Assembly: GCA_029721515.1 (NCBI GenBank)
Contig: CM056556.1
Coordinates: 11,986,098 to 12,050,097 of the forward strand
Source of the DNA: Synanceia verrucosa
Lineage: Eukaryota; Chordata; Actinopteri; Perciformes; Synanceiidae
Direction: 5' to 3'
Length of the DNA stretch: 64,000 nucleotides
Shown here: positions 35,205 to 49,400 of the stretch, piece after piece
How the letters are laid out: each line of letters begins with the position of its first letter
How positions within the stretch are numbered: the stretch's first letter is position 1
Position numbers and translations under genes: made by a program
The notes under the pieces: generated by a model
What the model was told of the DNA's origin: nothing
The model's database searches: none
The model's input: the letters and a program-made list of their open reading frames with translations, nothing else

Positions 35205-35590
35205 GAATTTTATTTTATTTTATTTAACCAGGATTAAAAAAGAGTGTCCTGGGCAAGACAGGCAGCAGCAGTTACAATTACAGACAACAGAAAACACCAC
35301 CATAAAACATACACGTGAAGACATAAACACCAAATTAATAAAAGTACAAACGTTCAACACATGTAGACCCAGTGACACCAAACCAATCAAAACCATTTAA
35401 AAACACCTACAAACATTAAACCTTTTCCACAGATTACTCAAAAACCCTTTAAAAGTGTGTGGTGAGACCAGCTCCTTCAATTTCAGGTCATTTTGCACAT
35501 AGTTCCAATCACAGGGAGCAGCAAACTTAGAAGCGTTCTTCCCAGTTTCTGTTCTCACTGATGGAACATGGAATACATTGAATCAGTCCT
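35205..35590 (-). repeat. LINE-type dispersed repeat
   Basis: Starts 'ttttatttaaccaggattaa' and 'gggcaagacaggcagcag', then 'catagttccaatcacaggga'. This is a widespread teleost repeat phrase, probably a LINE 3' region read backwards. Family not assigned. Confidence 0.45.
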
Positions 35591-37513
35591 TCAGATCAAC
35601 TGTTTCGTTCACAAATGTTGTTCAGCGTTCTCAATCACATCCTGTGGCCATTTATATTTTCAGTGACATGCTGACAAATGTATAGCTTCATTATGAAATA
35701 TTTATTACAGCTCATGTGGCATTTTCTTTCTTTTTTAGGACACAGCCGGCAGTGAACACAAGTACAGTGTTTATCAGGACTTAAGTTAGAATAAGTAAGT
35801 AAGAATAATTCTATCATAAAAGACACTGTATTGTGAGGTGTTTATACTCAACATATTGTATACATATGAGCTCTAATTTGGAAGCTGTTTTTTTATATAA
35901 ACTAGACTTTTTATTATAGAATAAAATATAGGAGTCTTAATTCATTGAACATGACACCAAACAGTGTGTAAAGGATGGATTTTTCCTTAACAGCATCATG
36001 CTGCATCTCATATTTACAAAATCTAATAGCTGTAAAATAGAATCTGCCTTTTGAAAGAGGACTGCAAATAAATAGTGCTGTTAACATTACCGAATGTGTA
36101 TAGGATTTTCTGCTTGACCATATCCCAGTTATGTAGGAGACACAGTGTAAAGAGGAGAATGTAAGTGTTTGCACAGTATGTTCACCTCCCACCTGCTGTG
36201 TATCTGCCTGGCATGTGGGTGATCATGGCACTCTATGGAGACAGTTATCTCAGCTGTAACTCATCCTCTTACTGTAAAATGACTATGTATATACACCAAC
36301 ATCATGGAAAAATAGCCTGTTGCATTTCTGCATGTGACAGTGGATAATATGTGATGACAAATAAGCTTGTAATGATGGAAACCTATTGTGCATCATTTTT
36401 TCCTGTAATCATGGAATTGCACTGAAGTGTCCACAGAGTTGACTCACTTTCTAATAGCTAAAGTCAGCTGATTTACTGGTGTAAAGTAGTGAAGCTTCAA
36501 ATAGTGATAAACATACAATTAAAAAAAGGAAGTAGTAGGATGGGGACTGTTGTACAGCATTAGCATGGTGGTTTTGCATTTAATCCTTTTTGAGGCAAAG
36601 TGGCTGTACGCTTTTTTTTATTGTTTCACAAGTTCACTAGAGAAAACGTTAGATGGAAACACTCAGTGAAGAGTTCACACAGGTAAGTATACTTACAAAA
36701 CTTGATTGACAGCTGCTAATAATTGATTTAGCATGTTGGTAATAGCTGTTGAGACAAGGATACTACATTTAAATGTCCCTTAAAAAGAAATGGCTTGACT
36801 TGCAGCCGAATAAAAACATAAGCAACGTACGGCTCTCAATGGGGAACACCCAACACTCCATTTCATTTATAATAGTCAGCTCAGTTTTTGTGCTTCTTGC
36901 AGCCAAATTATGGTTGTTATTTATGCAGAAATGTATTTGAGCTTGCATGTATTAAGTAGGTGTTACATTCATGTCATGTCTGAAGAGTACATTATTTGAG
37001 ATGAATTTCTTACTGTAAAGCTGCAGTGAGTGACTGTCTGTGTACCATTGCTGTTGACTATACATTGGTGCTGGACGAAAATTCAGTGGAACATCTTCCA
37101 GTGTTTGTGCAGGCAGATACACAACTTCACTCTGCTCTGTTACTAATACATAAATAGGAAAACTGTAAGCAAGCAGAAATATAAAAAAAGAAAATGAGGC
37201 AGGAGCTGGTTGGTCGACTGTGTTTCCCCTTCATGGTTTAAAACAGTGTACAAGTGTTTGTATTTAAATATAGTGGAGCAAATACAAGTTCCCTTTTTTG
37301 AAGTGTAGTGAAGTGAAAGTATTAAGTGGCATTATGGAAATGCTCAAGCAATGTACTACGTGATGATCATGTACATGACATATACATAGTACAGCATGTG
37401 GGGTTCATATTGACAGTGACAGTGGGTATGTACACAATAGAAAAGTGGTGCATTAAAGACTGTAAATTATATCCAATAATGGCAGCAGTATACAGTATAT
37501 TTTGGTGGAAGTT

Positions 37514-37700
37514 TTTTGACTTTGTATGACTGGAACTGGAGCGGGTAGTGTCCACAGTCTGAAGGATCTGCAGTGATGCTTCTGGACAACTCAGTTTCAT
37601 AAGTATCCAGCTCCAGGCTGTTCCCACACCAGAGGGCCAGCTGCTCAACCTCCTCCTTGTATGCAGATACCGTCATGAAGAAGCTGATGACCTAGGATGA
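37514..37700 (-). mobile_element. reverse-transcriptase fragment of a LINE
   Basis: Minus-strand frame reads 'VSAYKEEVEQLALWCGNSLE' followed by 'DTYETEL', similar to the segment of LINE reverse transcriptases just after the catalytic loop (EV..L..WC..N.L.LN..KT). It is short and eroded. Confidence 0.5.
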
Positions 37701-40700
37701 TGACATACAGTATATGAACATTTTCACTGTTCGTATGAATTATGCATTACACTGAAGGATATTTCAGTCCCACTTAGGAGAGCTTTGATGCTAACTCTTC
37801 AGCTCTTGGCAGTGTTCGGCTGAAAGGGTGGAGAAGGGCGTCAGCCGGTATGATCCACTGGAGCTAGACAGAATGTCCTCCGAGTTTCCACTGTTGCTCT
37901 GTGTGGCAGCTTTCACACTCTTCTCTCACTGTTTCCATGTGTGTTTGTCTCCACACACTCATCTCTCTGACTGCTCTATCTTGCATGATCATCCTGGAAC
38001 ACAATGATAAATCCAACAGTGACCTTCCCCACCTTTACCGGCATCAGCATGTTTGTGTTTTGTTACGTCATGGCAAAGATCGTGAGGCTAGCGCTGCACT
38101 TTCTTTACCACGCCAGTGCTGGTGTCACATAAACACCTGCATCTCAGTGTGAGAAGCTGAAAATGTGATTACGCCTTCAGAATGTAGTGGGGTCTTCAAA
38201 ATAATGTGCCACTTTTAGGAGCTGTTACCCAAAATTCAGGCTATTTGATTTGTTTAAGGAAGTGTTCATGAAGAAGAAAGGAAGCAGCTTTAAATGGGCC
38301 TACAACAGCGAACGTGTAGTTGCACACATCACAAGGCAGAGTAAGCCTGTTCTGAAAGTATTCAAGCATGACATAAAATACATTTTATTAAAAATGATTA
38401 CAAATTAGGTCAGAAATGAATCAATCAATAATAATGTTGGCTGATCAAGAGCAATGCTCTCTGTCATTTTGATGAATAGTTGGTGGACCAAGTGGTTTCT
38501 AAATGATACATGGTGAAAGTAATGACTTAAGGGGAAATTTTTCCTTTTGCATATTGACACAGATGCAGAGACAGGTGTGTGTGACTGTGATTTTTGACAG
38601 TTTGAAATTGAACTCAGTCTATCAAATCTAAGGACCATAATAACTTTTCAGAATAATAACTTTCAGTATGTGTGTGTTTTAGGGTCCTCTGCATCCCTGG
38701 TGTCTTCCTCTCCTCTGCTGCCTCTGAAGCCATGGACTAGAGCTGTGTCGGGTCCTGACAGTCCCGTGGTCATCAGATGGCTTCTCAACAACCCTCAGCA
38801 AAAATATTGAAAGTATGGATAAATATTCATTTGTGGAAAACTACATTGCCTTGTTAATTTAGGGGATGATTTTAATAAACTATATATATATATAGTAGTG
38901 AGGCCTTTTTAAGTTATACAGTACATTTAGTTGGAAAAAATAGGCTTTACATCAGATAGAAAACCACGTATTAGGATGAGTCATAATTACCTCCCACAGG
39001 GAAAGTGAATAAGGGCTGAGCTTAAGGAAAAAGATGAGGTCATGACTTATAATATTGGGCTGTTTGTGTGCCTAATTCCACACCACTACACTCAAGGTTT
39101 TTTGCCCTGCAAAGCAATACTGTGATTCTCACATGATGGGCAACCCATTATTCTGCACTGGGTTAAGTGTCTACCTCTAGAGGCGGTAATTATGTACTCA
39201 TATTGTCTCTCTGGTCCTCAGAGGACTTACACCTAACAGATGTTTTAAATTTCCTGTAAGTAGTGTCCTACCATTGAAATAACTACCTTTTTGTATTATA
39301 AAAATGTAGTTATGAATTAAAAGAAAACTCCTCCAGTGATTCATTTTGGGTTGGTATGATAACAAGATATGCCTTATGACCTCATGATGTCTTGACAAAC
39401 CTTTATAGCGGCTCCAGCTGACCACCCTGTGTTTCCTGTAGTTTCTGCTTCGATTCTTCCCTCAGTACAATAATGCACATGCAACAACACAATGCAAATG
39501 GCTGACAATAAGTAGGCCAGCTAAACGAAAGCTTAAGTGCAGCTTTGACTCATTAATAATGCATATGATAAAGACTAAAGTTGCTCGGTCTTCAACAAAG
39601 ATTTCTCCTATCTGATGGCAACAATCGAGTAGTGCACAGCTGTCTTTTTTGGTTGCAAGCTTTTAATTTTCATATGATGATAATACTGAGGGGACAATTC
39701 TGAGATTGTTCTGTCATGGTCAGTTAAAGATAATCCATGATGTCCTATTCACTAATATTGCCTCAGAAGCAGGACACCACAGCATTTATTTTGCATCATC
39801 TCTATTTCCAGATCAGAGCATTTGTTGGTTCACAACACTGAGCCAAAACCTGAAGGACACTCGTGTCATGTGGCACACCGAGAGTCAGAGCTTACAGCTA
39901 AGAGGCGTGGGCAGAGTATCTGAATGTTTCCAGCATGCTCTCACTCCTCTCTAGGTCAAAATCATAGACCTGAGCAGCTCTCAGTCCTCTTGTCCTAGCA
40001 CACAGAGGCCTGGTGTCAGAGCTGCAAACCTGTGGGTGTTTGTTTCTTCACTGACAGCGCTCTGAACTTGGTTCCTCTGTCACCCACACAGCCTCAAGCG
40101 GAATGAAATGTATGCATGGACTCATTCATTCCATGGCTGAGGGAGTGAACACTTGTGCAACACTAGAAATGTTGTTTATGACCTAACAAGGCAACGCTTG
40201 TCGATCATTAGATCCGTGATGTTAACATGTTTGCTACCCAGGATCATACTAAATAACATCACACTGAATCACTCCACAATCAGGCACAAACAGTCGCTAG
40301 GCATCCTTCCTTGCTTCCAGCTCAGAGCCTTGATGTGGTTTAAGATACTGGATCATACCCAGGAACCCCTGTTTGACACTCAGTGGCAGGAAGAGGGTTA
40401 GTGTTGTTGTGATCATGGGCGGTGGGCCAGAGGCTTTGCAGATAGGCAGGTGTGTCCTGGATACGACCTCTGGCCATGTTGTTGATATTACATCTGTGCT
40501 GCTGGATATTATGTTATGACTGTTAGCAAGCTCTGGGAGGAGCACAGGGAGTGGAGTGCTGTTCACAGTGCTGTGAACTATCAGCCCTATGAAGCATTAC
40601 ACATCAGTACAAACAGGCCAAGACTGCTGGCTGGGCGTAGAATCAGAGAGCAGGGCCGGCCAGTATCCGTTTTCTCTCGGAAGTTAGTGTGTGATGGGTT

Positions 40701-40818
40701 TTTAAGTGTGGCTAAAATGGATTTATTGTAAAACTGTGTGTTTCTCCAGATGACAACGTGAAGGCTGGCGTCCACCAAGGCCACCGCTGCACCTTGGGCA
40801 GCGCACACACATGATCAC

Positions 40819-42433
40819 ATGACTCTGGACATGGACGCGGTCCTGTCAGACTTTGTTCGGTCCACGGGGGCGGAACCGGGTCTGGCTAGAGACCTGCTGG
40901 AAGGTAAGAGACCAACACTGTCCTACACCTCTAAGATTAGATGCTGTCAACCTGTAGAAGACTTGATATGTGGGAATTTGTGTTTTGATCAGCTGTGGTT
41001 GCGAAGAGGAGCGGAAATGAGGGGGGAGGAAAAGAAAGGAAAGAATGGAGGGAAGGAGAGGAGAGGGGCCTGCAACAGTGAGCCAGCTTGCTGATTTAGA
41101 GGCCAGTGTGACGGTTTTACAAGTGCACTCCCTGGGGAGAGCTTTGTGCCCATTCATTGGAACTCATTGAGGAACAGAGTGCTACTGGCACTTGTATAGC
41201 TTACATACAAGGCCACTTTGGGGGAAAAGAACAGCAGAGCAAAAGTGCACACCGAAACAGAAAGCTGGTTGATGGTCAGGCTTCGATATCTGTCTTTTTG
41301 TTCCCATTTCTGTAGCATTTTCAGTCTCACTGTATTCTGGACATGTGGTCAAACTGCAGTAATGAAATGCTGAACTCCAAATTCAGATACAGTTTTGTCT
41401 ACTTCACAGGAATAAATGCATGCTCCACACAAATCAGACTTCCATTAGAGGATGAAATCCTTATAGAGTGTGTTCTGGAAATGTTTTTTGTCTCTCTCTC
41501 TGTGTGTATTATGCAGCTGCCGTCTCGTCTGATAAAAGAATTAAAGTGTTGGTTGTCTGTCTCTCCCTCCCCCTCAGTCATTTTTATTTCCTATTCTGCT
41601 TTGGCACAAAGCCACAGGGGCATATGTGTGCCACTAACAAGACACCAAACAAGACACTGCACTCAGACAAGACAGACGTGGGCCTGGATGTCCTATTTCA
41701 GCATCACGTCTGCTGCTTCTCTCTGTTGTTCACTTATAGCTTTCCAGATCTACATCAATCAGCTGCTCTGTGACCCTCTGGTTTGAGTGAGGATGGTGAA
41801 GAGCAGAAATATGACACTGCCACATGTAGTGCTTCCCCCTAGAGGCTGGTTTGTGTACTGAAGGATTTGTTTGACCTTTATGTTCACATTTATTGAACAT
41901 TTCTGGGATGATGGTTTTGAATTTTCAGGATAAGGACACAGTTAATAACCTAAGTTTAGGCTTTTTGATTAAAGAAATCATAAAGATCTACTTCCACCGC
42001 CCCAATATATCCTTTAATGGGGAAAAGGAGCTCAGTAAAGCTGCAGTTTCTTAGTTTAATAGATGAGGATGATTCATGTTCACACTGCAGATTAATTTAT
42101 CTGTGTTACTGTTGCTGATGACAGCCATTACAAATGAAGTAGCTGAAACAATGTCTCCCATGCCGTAGTAATAGATGGCTAATGTAGAAGCATTTAAAGA
42201 CCATACATTAGGTGCTGAGTGCCTGTGTTGCAAGAACTTAAGGTGTATTCCTGGATCTATTTAGCTCAGTAAAGTAGAATTAGATTTGCATTGATCGGCG
42301 TGAGAGACAGAGATTAGTGGTGCCAGGTTTCATGGTCAGACCGCAGAGAAGCATCATGTCTGGAAGTCAGGAAGAGGACAGCTTCCTCCAGGTCTCTTAC
42401 ACAGGCAGTTCATTAATGGACCTTGTCTCGGAA

Positions 42434-42480
<47 letters not shown>

Positions 42481-45400
42481 CGTGTGTGTGTGTGTGAGTG
42501 TGTGTCCTTCCTGCACATCAGGATATTGCTGTCACTCTCTTAAAGTATCTCTCTTCCCTCACTGTTTTGTTATGGTACCACCTAACCTCAACCCCTCGTT
42601 AATTTCCTTATGATGCAGCATGTTTTACTGAGACAAAAGCACTATGTGCCATTGCTATATACACCATTTTGACTTATTATTTAAAATTATTCAAGAGTTA
42701 GGAATGTATCAGCATTTATTTTAAATATGTAAAAAGACAATCATTACAAAAACTGCAGAGGCAATGCAGATTGCGTTTCCTCTGTCTCTTCTTCCATTTC
42801 TGCTATTGGTTGCATATTATGGGTTATTCACCATGAGATTACCCTGTTTACAGTAAACTTCAGCCAACATGGTCCTGTTGCATCAGAAAAACAACAACTT
42901 TTTGAGGCGTGGGAACATCATATTTCGTGAACCACAACAGCTGTTCAGAAATTCCACATATTTTTGATAATAAAAATAGTTATTGTGGATATTTCTAATG
43001 AGTGCTAATGTGCAAATAAACCAGAACTTTTGCGTTTGTGTCCTGCAGGTAAAAATTGGGACCTCAGTGCTGCTCTAAATGATTACGAGGAGCTCAGGCA
43101 GGTCCATACTGCCAACCTGCCGCAGGTCTTCAATGAGGGCCGCTACTACAAGCAGCCAGAGACACGTGACACGCCTACCCATGTCAGCAAGATCGACAGG
43201 CCGTGTGCACAGAAGCAGGAGGACAATGCACAAGGTAAGCCGACTGACTCAACATCTTATTACCACCTCCAATGACTTCAAAAGCTGTGCCTTTCTTCAT
43301 TTGCTTCCCACTCATCCAGTCAATTGTCACTTTGTCTTCTCCCCTCTAGAGAAGCGGCTATCCCGCGGGATCTCCCACGCCAGCTCTGCTATTGTCTCCC
43401 TGGCACGGCTGCAGGTGGCCAGTGAGTGTACCAACGAGCAGTTCCCTCTTGAGATGCCCATCTACACATTCCAGCTTCCAGACCTCAGCGTGTACAGCGA
43501 GGATTTCAGGAGCTTCATAGAGAGAGACCTGATCGAGCAGTCCACTATGATGGCTCTGGAGCAGGCCGGTGAGTACGACAGGATATAATATAATATAATC
43601 TGTTATAGTGCTCTCCTACAACTGAAATGAGATATGTAATATAATCTTATGCTTTTCAGTGTTGTGTTTATTTAGCATGATGCCTGAGACCCACAAGGCA
43701 GCATCAATTTGAAATGCCAGAGAAAGTAAGTAATGTAGACAGAGATGTGAAGGGTGAGACTGAGAGTAGGAGAGACAGAGCAGATCAGAGAGGCATCATC
43801 ATCTGGCAAGACGACAACAACTAATTCAAAGCAGCCAAGCTCCCGAAGGAGTAATCTCCCAGCTGAAGCTTTGAACTAACAGAGAGAAACTAGTTAGTGA
43901 AGTTTCAAATCTTCCTGCATTTTCTCACAGAGACTGTAGAGCTCTTGAAGCCTTTCTCACATAATTCTGTTCAAAACCTGGGAACAGTCAAACAAGAACA
44001 ACACTGAGAGAATTAAATATATTGACCTTCATGTTTCTGCAACAACAGACTAGCTGTGTATTAGCCTCACTTTGTGGGTGGTTGAATCTCAACCAGCATA
44101 TGAATCATTCTTGGATATAACATCATTCAGTGCACATCTGCGTTTTGAGCCCATCCACAGTGAGGGTAAATCATTCAGAGCCTCTTCTGTGTTTACTGTT
44201 GTTAAATAAATGATGCAGTCAGATCAACCGAGGCTCAGAGTGGTGAGGCCGTCTGCAGTAAAGCAGTGTGCCATGCCCAGGGCTGTGAAGCAGTCGTCTC
44301 TCCCTCAGGGACACTAGCAGGGTGGTGATGGAGCAGAAACTGGAGATACTGTAAAAGTCAGGCAGAGGAGGAAGATTTTCAGTGTGTTTTTGTGAAAGAC
44401 TGCTGGATATTTGAAGGTGTGTGTGAGGCATATGGCCTGTGCTAATCATTCCATTCAAAGTTCAGCTATTGAGGCTAATTATGCTTGTTGGCTAATTGCT
44501 AGGTTGGAAGACATTAAGTTACATTTGAATATCAAGGTGACAAACAGTTTAGACAGTAGCATTGTACCTCTATTTTACAAAATGTGATGGGTAAAAGGAG
44601 CCATAATTTAACAGAACAGAGAGCAGAAATTGATAATCACGTCATGAGATAGTGAAGATTTACAAATATACCCAAAAATAATCAACTTTGGATATAAACT
44701 AAATAAAAATTACTCTCCAGTCCAGTCGCCTGTGGAATAAAAAGTACATCAATTTAAGTAAATTAAGAGAACACTGAATTGAAAGTGGATTGAAACTGAA
44801 TGTGTTTGCTCCCTTCTGTTTCTCAGTTTCAAAGAGAATTCATGGTCTTATTATATTGTCTGTGTGTGCAGGTCGTCTGAACTGGTGGTCCACCATGTGC
44901 ACCAGCTGTAAGAAGCTGCTTCCTCTGGCGACGACAGGGGATGGGAACTGCCTTCTGCATGCTGCCTCTTTAGGTGAGCATCTCATATACACTACAGTAT
45001 ATCCAGCTTACAATGTGACCATATCATCCACAACAGCTATGCAAGTATAGTAACTCTTTGAGTGCCAGCTTTTTTTTAAAACGGGAGGTGCCTTGTGTCA
45101 GCATTTTTGGCCATTTTTAGCCATATTGACCCACAGAATATTTACCACGTACCGTGTTCCATTCTTGTTTTATCTAGAGGAGAGTAGATGCCACTTTCAC
45201 TAAAATCACCACTTTTTGTCCAGAATCCGTCCGTTTTGCTCTCTAAACGCGACCGTCTTCACTTCTTGCTTTGATCTCTGTGCCGTATACCATCTCTTTA
45301 TGTCCCGACTTTAAATCCCAAAATTACTCACAGGCTGTGGGAGACCACGATCAGCGACCCGTTGCAGAAAAAAAAATTTGACGGCTTATTACGCCGATGG

Positions 45401-46380
45401 CACTCAAAAGCCGTCAATGGTACTCAAAGAGTTAACAGTGTCAGTGCTGCGTCACAGCGGCTGCAGTCAGAGGACAGAATGAAAAAGGAATGGAAGGAGG
45501 AAGATAACTGACCACTACATTGCACTGCAAAGAGATTATTGACTTCCCAGTGTGAGAACTGCTGGAGCAGGAGCTGTCAGGGTTAGAGGCACCAGAGCTA
45601 ATGTAATCAACACTGATGGTCTGATAACTGAGGCTCTTTAATGAGTGATGAAAGACAGGAAGTTAAAGAGCTGAGGTTATCTCAGTATGACTAAATACTT
45701 TGGCACAATGGTTTTCTTATTGTTTTATGTGTTAACATTCAATAACGTGAAGCGTTTTACATCTGCGTTGATCAGGTATGTGGGGCTTCCATGACAGAGA
45801 CCTAATGCTGAGGAAATCCCTGTATACCATGATGAAGAGTGGAGCAGAGAGAGACGCTCTGAAAAGGAGGTGGAGGTGGCAGCAAACCCAACAGAACAAG
45901 GAGGTTGGGAGAGTAAATACATCACATCCTCTTTTACCAAATGACTGTTAATAAGCACACTTTTTAGCTTCCATGCTGGGTTACACATTTGGACTTTTGT
46001 AGAAAGTAAAAGTGTGCATTAATAGCAGAGATAATGCTGTCAAATCCTCTCACGTCTCTTGATGTTCATGGATTAAAGTATTCACCATCTATTAGAAAAT
46101 GGTGTCACCAAAGATAGCTCAGGCAAAAAGTAGTCCACATGCTCATGTTTTAAAAATGCCTGTGGCGTTGTGGTGGCCCAGTGATCTGAGACGCACTCCA
46201 TGTAAATGCAGGGTCCTGGTTTGTTGCAAATCATCCACCTTTCTCTAATTACCATCAATCCCTGTCTGTTTATAGTGACCGCAGATCACCTTGTAGATGC
46301 AGATGAAAATAGTGAACATAAATAATAATATGGATTGCGTGGGTGAATGTGTGTGTGGCACATGCTTATCACAATTCCTA

Positions 46381-46411
<31 letters not shown>

Positions 46412-49400
46412 ATTTGTGTAGTCAGGGCTGGTGTACACTGAGGAGGAGTGGGAGAGAGAGTGGAACGAGCTGCTGAAGTTGGCCTCCAGTGAGCCTCGCA
46501 CTCACCTCAGCAAAAACGGCAACACCAGTGGAGGGTAAGATGTTTGACTCACAAAGCCTACAAGCATAAGCCTACATGCATTTGTGCCACAGTCACTGTA
46601 TAAGATGGATGAACAAAAACAGAACTCTGCTGCTGTGTTTTAATGAGTTTTGCGTTGAAAAGCTACAGTAGACTCACAAATAAAATGAAAGTGACCTTCT
46701 CACTAAGATGAATTTGTCAGGGAAACTCATTTTTCCTACTTGGACAGGTGCTCTTTCAAATTGCTTCCTTGATCCAATAGCTCTATGTCCAATATACAGT
46801 AATTGTTGAAGCTCTTATGTGAGATTGTGCCATCTACTGGCTGCCATCAGTATTAATCACCTCCCACCCTACCCTACCAAGCTGCATAAACAAGTGAAAG
46901 AGTGGGTTTATCTCAGGCTACAGAGGCAGAATGAAAACTCTAGTTTCCTCCGCCTACACACAGAAACCTTGTGGTCTGTCTCTTGTTTTGATTTTAACTG
47001 AAATAAACCCACATACTTGTACACGCTGAGCCTCACAACCAATATGGTGGAGAGAAAAACAAATGTGATCAACAGAAAAAACTCATTAAGGTGTCTGCTG
47101 TTGATTGAAATGTTATTCACTTACATAAAATGTGATGTTAGTAGGCTGTGGTTGTCTGCACTCAGTGCTGACTTGAAAAATAAGTGTAAAAAAAAACTCA
47201 TAAGAAACCATGCAAAGATTTCCGTCTTTTCATCTGGAAACAACAGTGCCTCTTTTTCTGTTAATTTGCTGTGATTCACCAGCGTTGACTTGTCCAGTAC
47301 GAAGCCCTCTATCACTGAAAATATCCCATGTAAAGAGCATAATTTACTCATTTACTCTTGTGGTTTTAACCTCTCATTGAGTTGGACTGCAATACAGTAA
47401 TCAGGTTAAGGATGTTTGATGGTCCTAGTGTGAGATGAGCTCCTAAATAGGATGAGTGGGATTCGCATATTAAGAGGCTCTTTATTAGAGTGAATTTGGC
47501 AGCGTAGCTGTTTGTGTGGCCGACAACTTAATTGTTGCACATCCTCTGGTTCCCTGGCGGTTGCATGCCTGAGAGCTCTGCCTCTGCTTTTTCTCTCCGT
47601 CTCACCCTCCCTTCCTTTTTCTCTCTCACGATCGCTTTCATTCAAACACATCTATGAACAGATGGGTCTTTGTGCATGTCTATTAAAGATAGCCAGAGGG
47701 TAGAATGGATCTAAATGGCTCAGATTAGACATGTGATTAATATTTACTGTTTTGGCAGATGCTTTGCATCAGTCAATACCAATCCAGGAAATTGTCATAG
47801 TTTCCCCATGATCCCACTGAGTTAGGCTACATAGTTGTTGCTTTTTTGCAGGGTGGATAACTCTGAGGATCCGGTCTATGAAAGTCTGGAGGAGTTTCAT
47901 GTGTTTGTGCTGGCCCATGTGTTACGCAGACCAATCGTAGTGGTGGCTGACACAATGCTCAGAGACTCAGGAGGAGAAGGTAGGTAGAGTGCATCATCCC
48001 TTCATCCTCTAAGATACAGTAAGATAAGCAATGCACTGACATTAGATATGGTGTTCCAGCATTTGCTCCCATCCCATTTGGAGGGCTCTATCTGCCTCTG
48101 GAGGTGCCTCCGAGCCGCTGTCACTGCTCCCCTCTGGTCTTAGCCTACGATCAGGCTCACTTCTCTGCGTTGGTGTCCATGGAGCAGAGAGACCAGCAGC
48201 GAGAGCAAGGTGAGCAACTGTGCATCATCACAAAACCACTTACATAATATTGACCGAACATCGATCTGCAGAGTGAGATGTGGGATACAAACCTTTTCTC
48301 GAGCTCGTTTTTTAAAAATCCAAATTGTGGCCTACTCTATTGTCCATTAATTAGACAATAGTTAGGCAGTCTTTGTTTTAACATTAAGTGGGTAGATTCT
48401 GGCAAGAATGAGGGCGAGTGGTCGCGTGTCCTGCTGGAGGTGAATAATGTATGATAGAGCAGACTAATTACCTGGGATCCATTATTGAAACAGGCCAGTT
48501 GGCAGGAGGATGAGGTGGCCAACATGGAGGGAAAGTGGACAGCAGGGCCCTTCTTTCTTTTGATTTACTGGCTCACATCTTTCCAGCCTGTGTGTTATTT
48601 TATGTCCTAGGGCTTTCCCCTATTGTGCGATTAGTTGATTAATTGTTTCTTTTAGTCATAGTCAATTCCCATTTCATGCTGAATGACTTACTTCCAAGAA
48701 ACATGAGAACATCTCTGGTAAACACAAAATTTAGTCGTCTTTATGGAGGAAATCAAGTTTTATAGGTTTGTCAATCAAATCAATAAATCAGTTAGTTGAA
48801 TTTTGTCACGGACAGCCCTAGTGTTTCTGTATTTTTCTCTGTTTAAATTTTGTTACAGTAGTAATAGTAGTAGTGTTCCTGTTCATGCGTCTTTCACAGG
48901 AGTCTGTGACATGGTCACATATTGGTCATGGGAAGGGAGTGTTCATTTTCCATTTTGTTAGAGTGACTCTTGTTTTTGTCTTGTCTTGCCAGTGCTCCAA
49001 TTCCGGATGCGTTGCTTATTCCCCAGGTCAGAGTAATACTCACACGGAGTTCCTTTAATTGACAAATAGAGTGGATCTCCTTGACAACCACTCTTAGTAG
49101 TCACGGCACTCTTCTGTATCTGACTCAGTGGGTGGAACTCACTTGTCACTTGCGTGGGCTGCCGGCCAACTCCGTCTCTGCCTCTTTTTCTGTCGTCCTC
49201 AAATGCAGATACACTTACGCAAACAGCTTCTTTCTTCCTCTCTCTGTCTTCCTCCTTCTCTTGTGCTTCTTTGCACATCTAAGCTTCCTATTCTCGGCAT
49301 GTAAACGCCAACCTAGCTATTAAGTCTGGGTACGACCACTGCAGACTAGCAGACAGACATGATTACTACCTGCAATCCTTGCCCTGAAGTCATTCACTTT

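Larger units (their letters stand above)
26102..40749. other. otud7a intron 1 (14.6 kb)
   Basis: No coding exon or nested gene could be supported. It contains AT microsatellites, a long hairpin at 29,911-30,047, an inverted-repeat transposon at 34,128-34,588, and LINE-like fragments at 30,286, 35,205 and 37,514, all listed separately. The rest is AT-rich with scattered short frames lacking any family pattern. Long first introns are normal for otud7a and may carry enhancers that cannot be seen from one sequence. Confidence 0.6.

Noticed and set aside
26102..40749. Hidden PCSK5 catalytic exons on the minus strand inside otud7a intron 1
   Set aside because: No minus-strand frame here shows subtilisin active-site blocks or P-domain motifs, and the downstream gene has its own signal peptide. 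Very short exons could still escape reading by eye.
44790..45050. 86-codon frame containing 'TTGDGNCLLHAASLG'
   Set aside because: Only 44,872-44,973 is exon; the rest is read-through into flanking introns.
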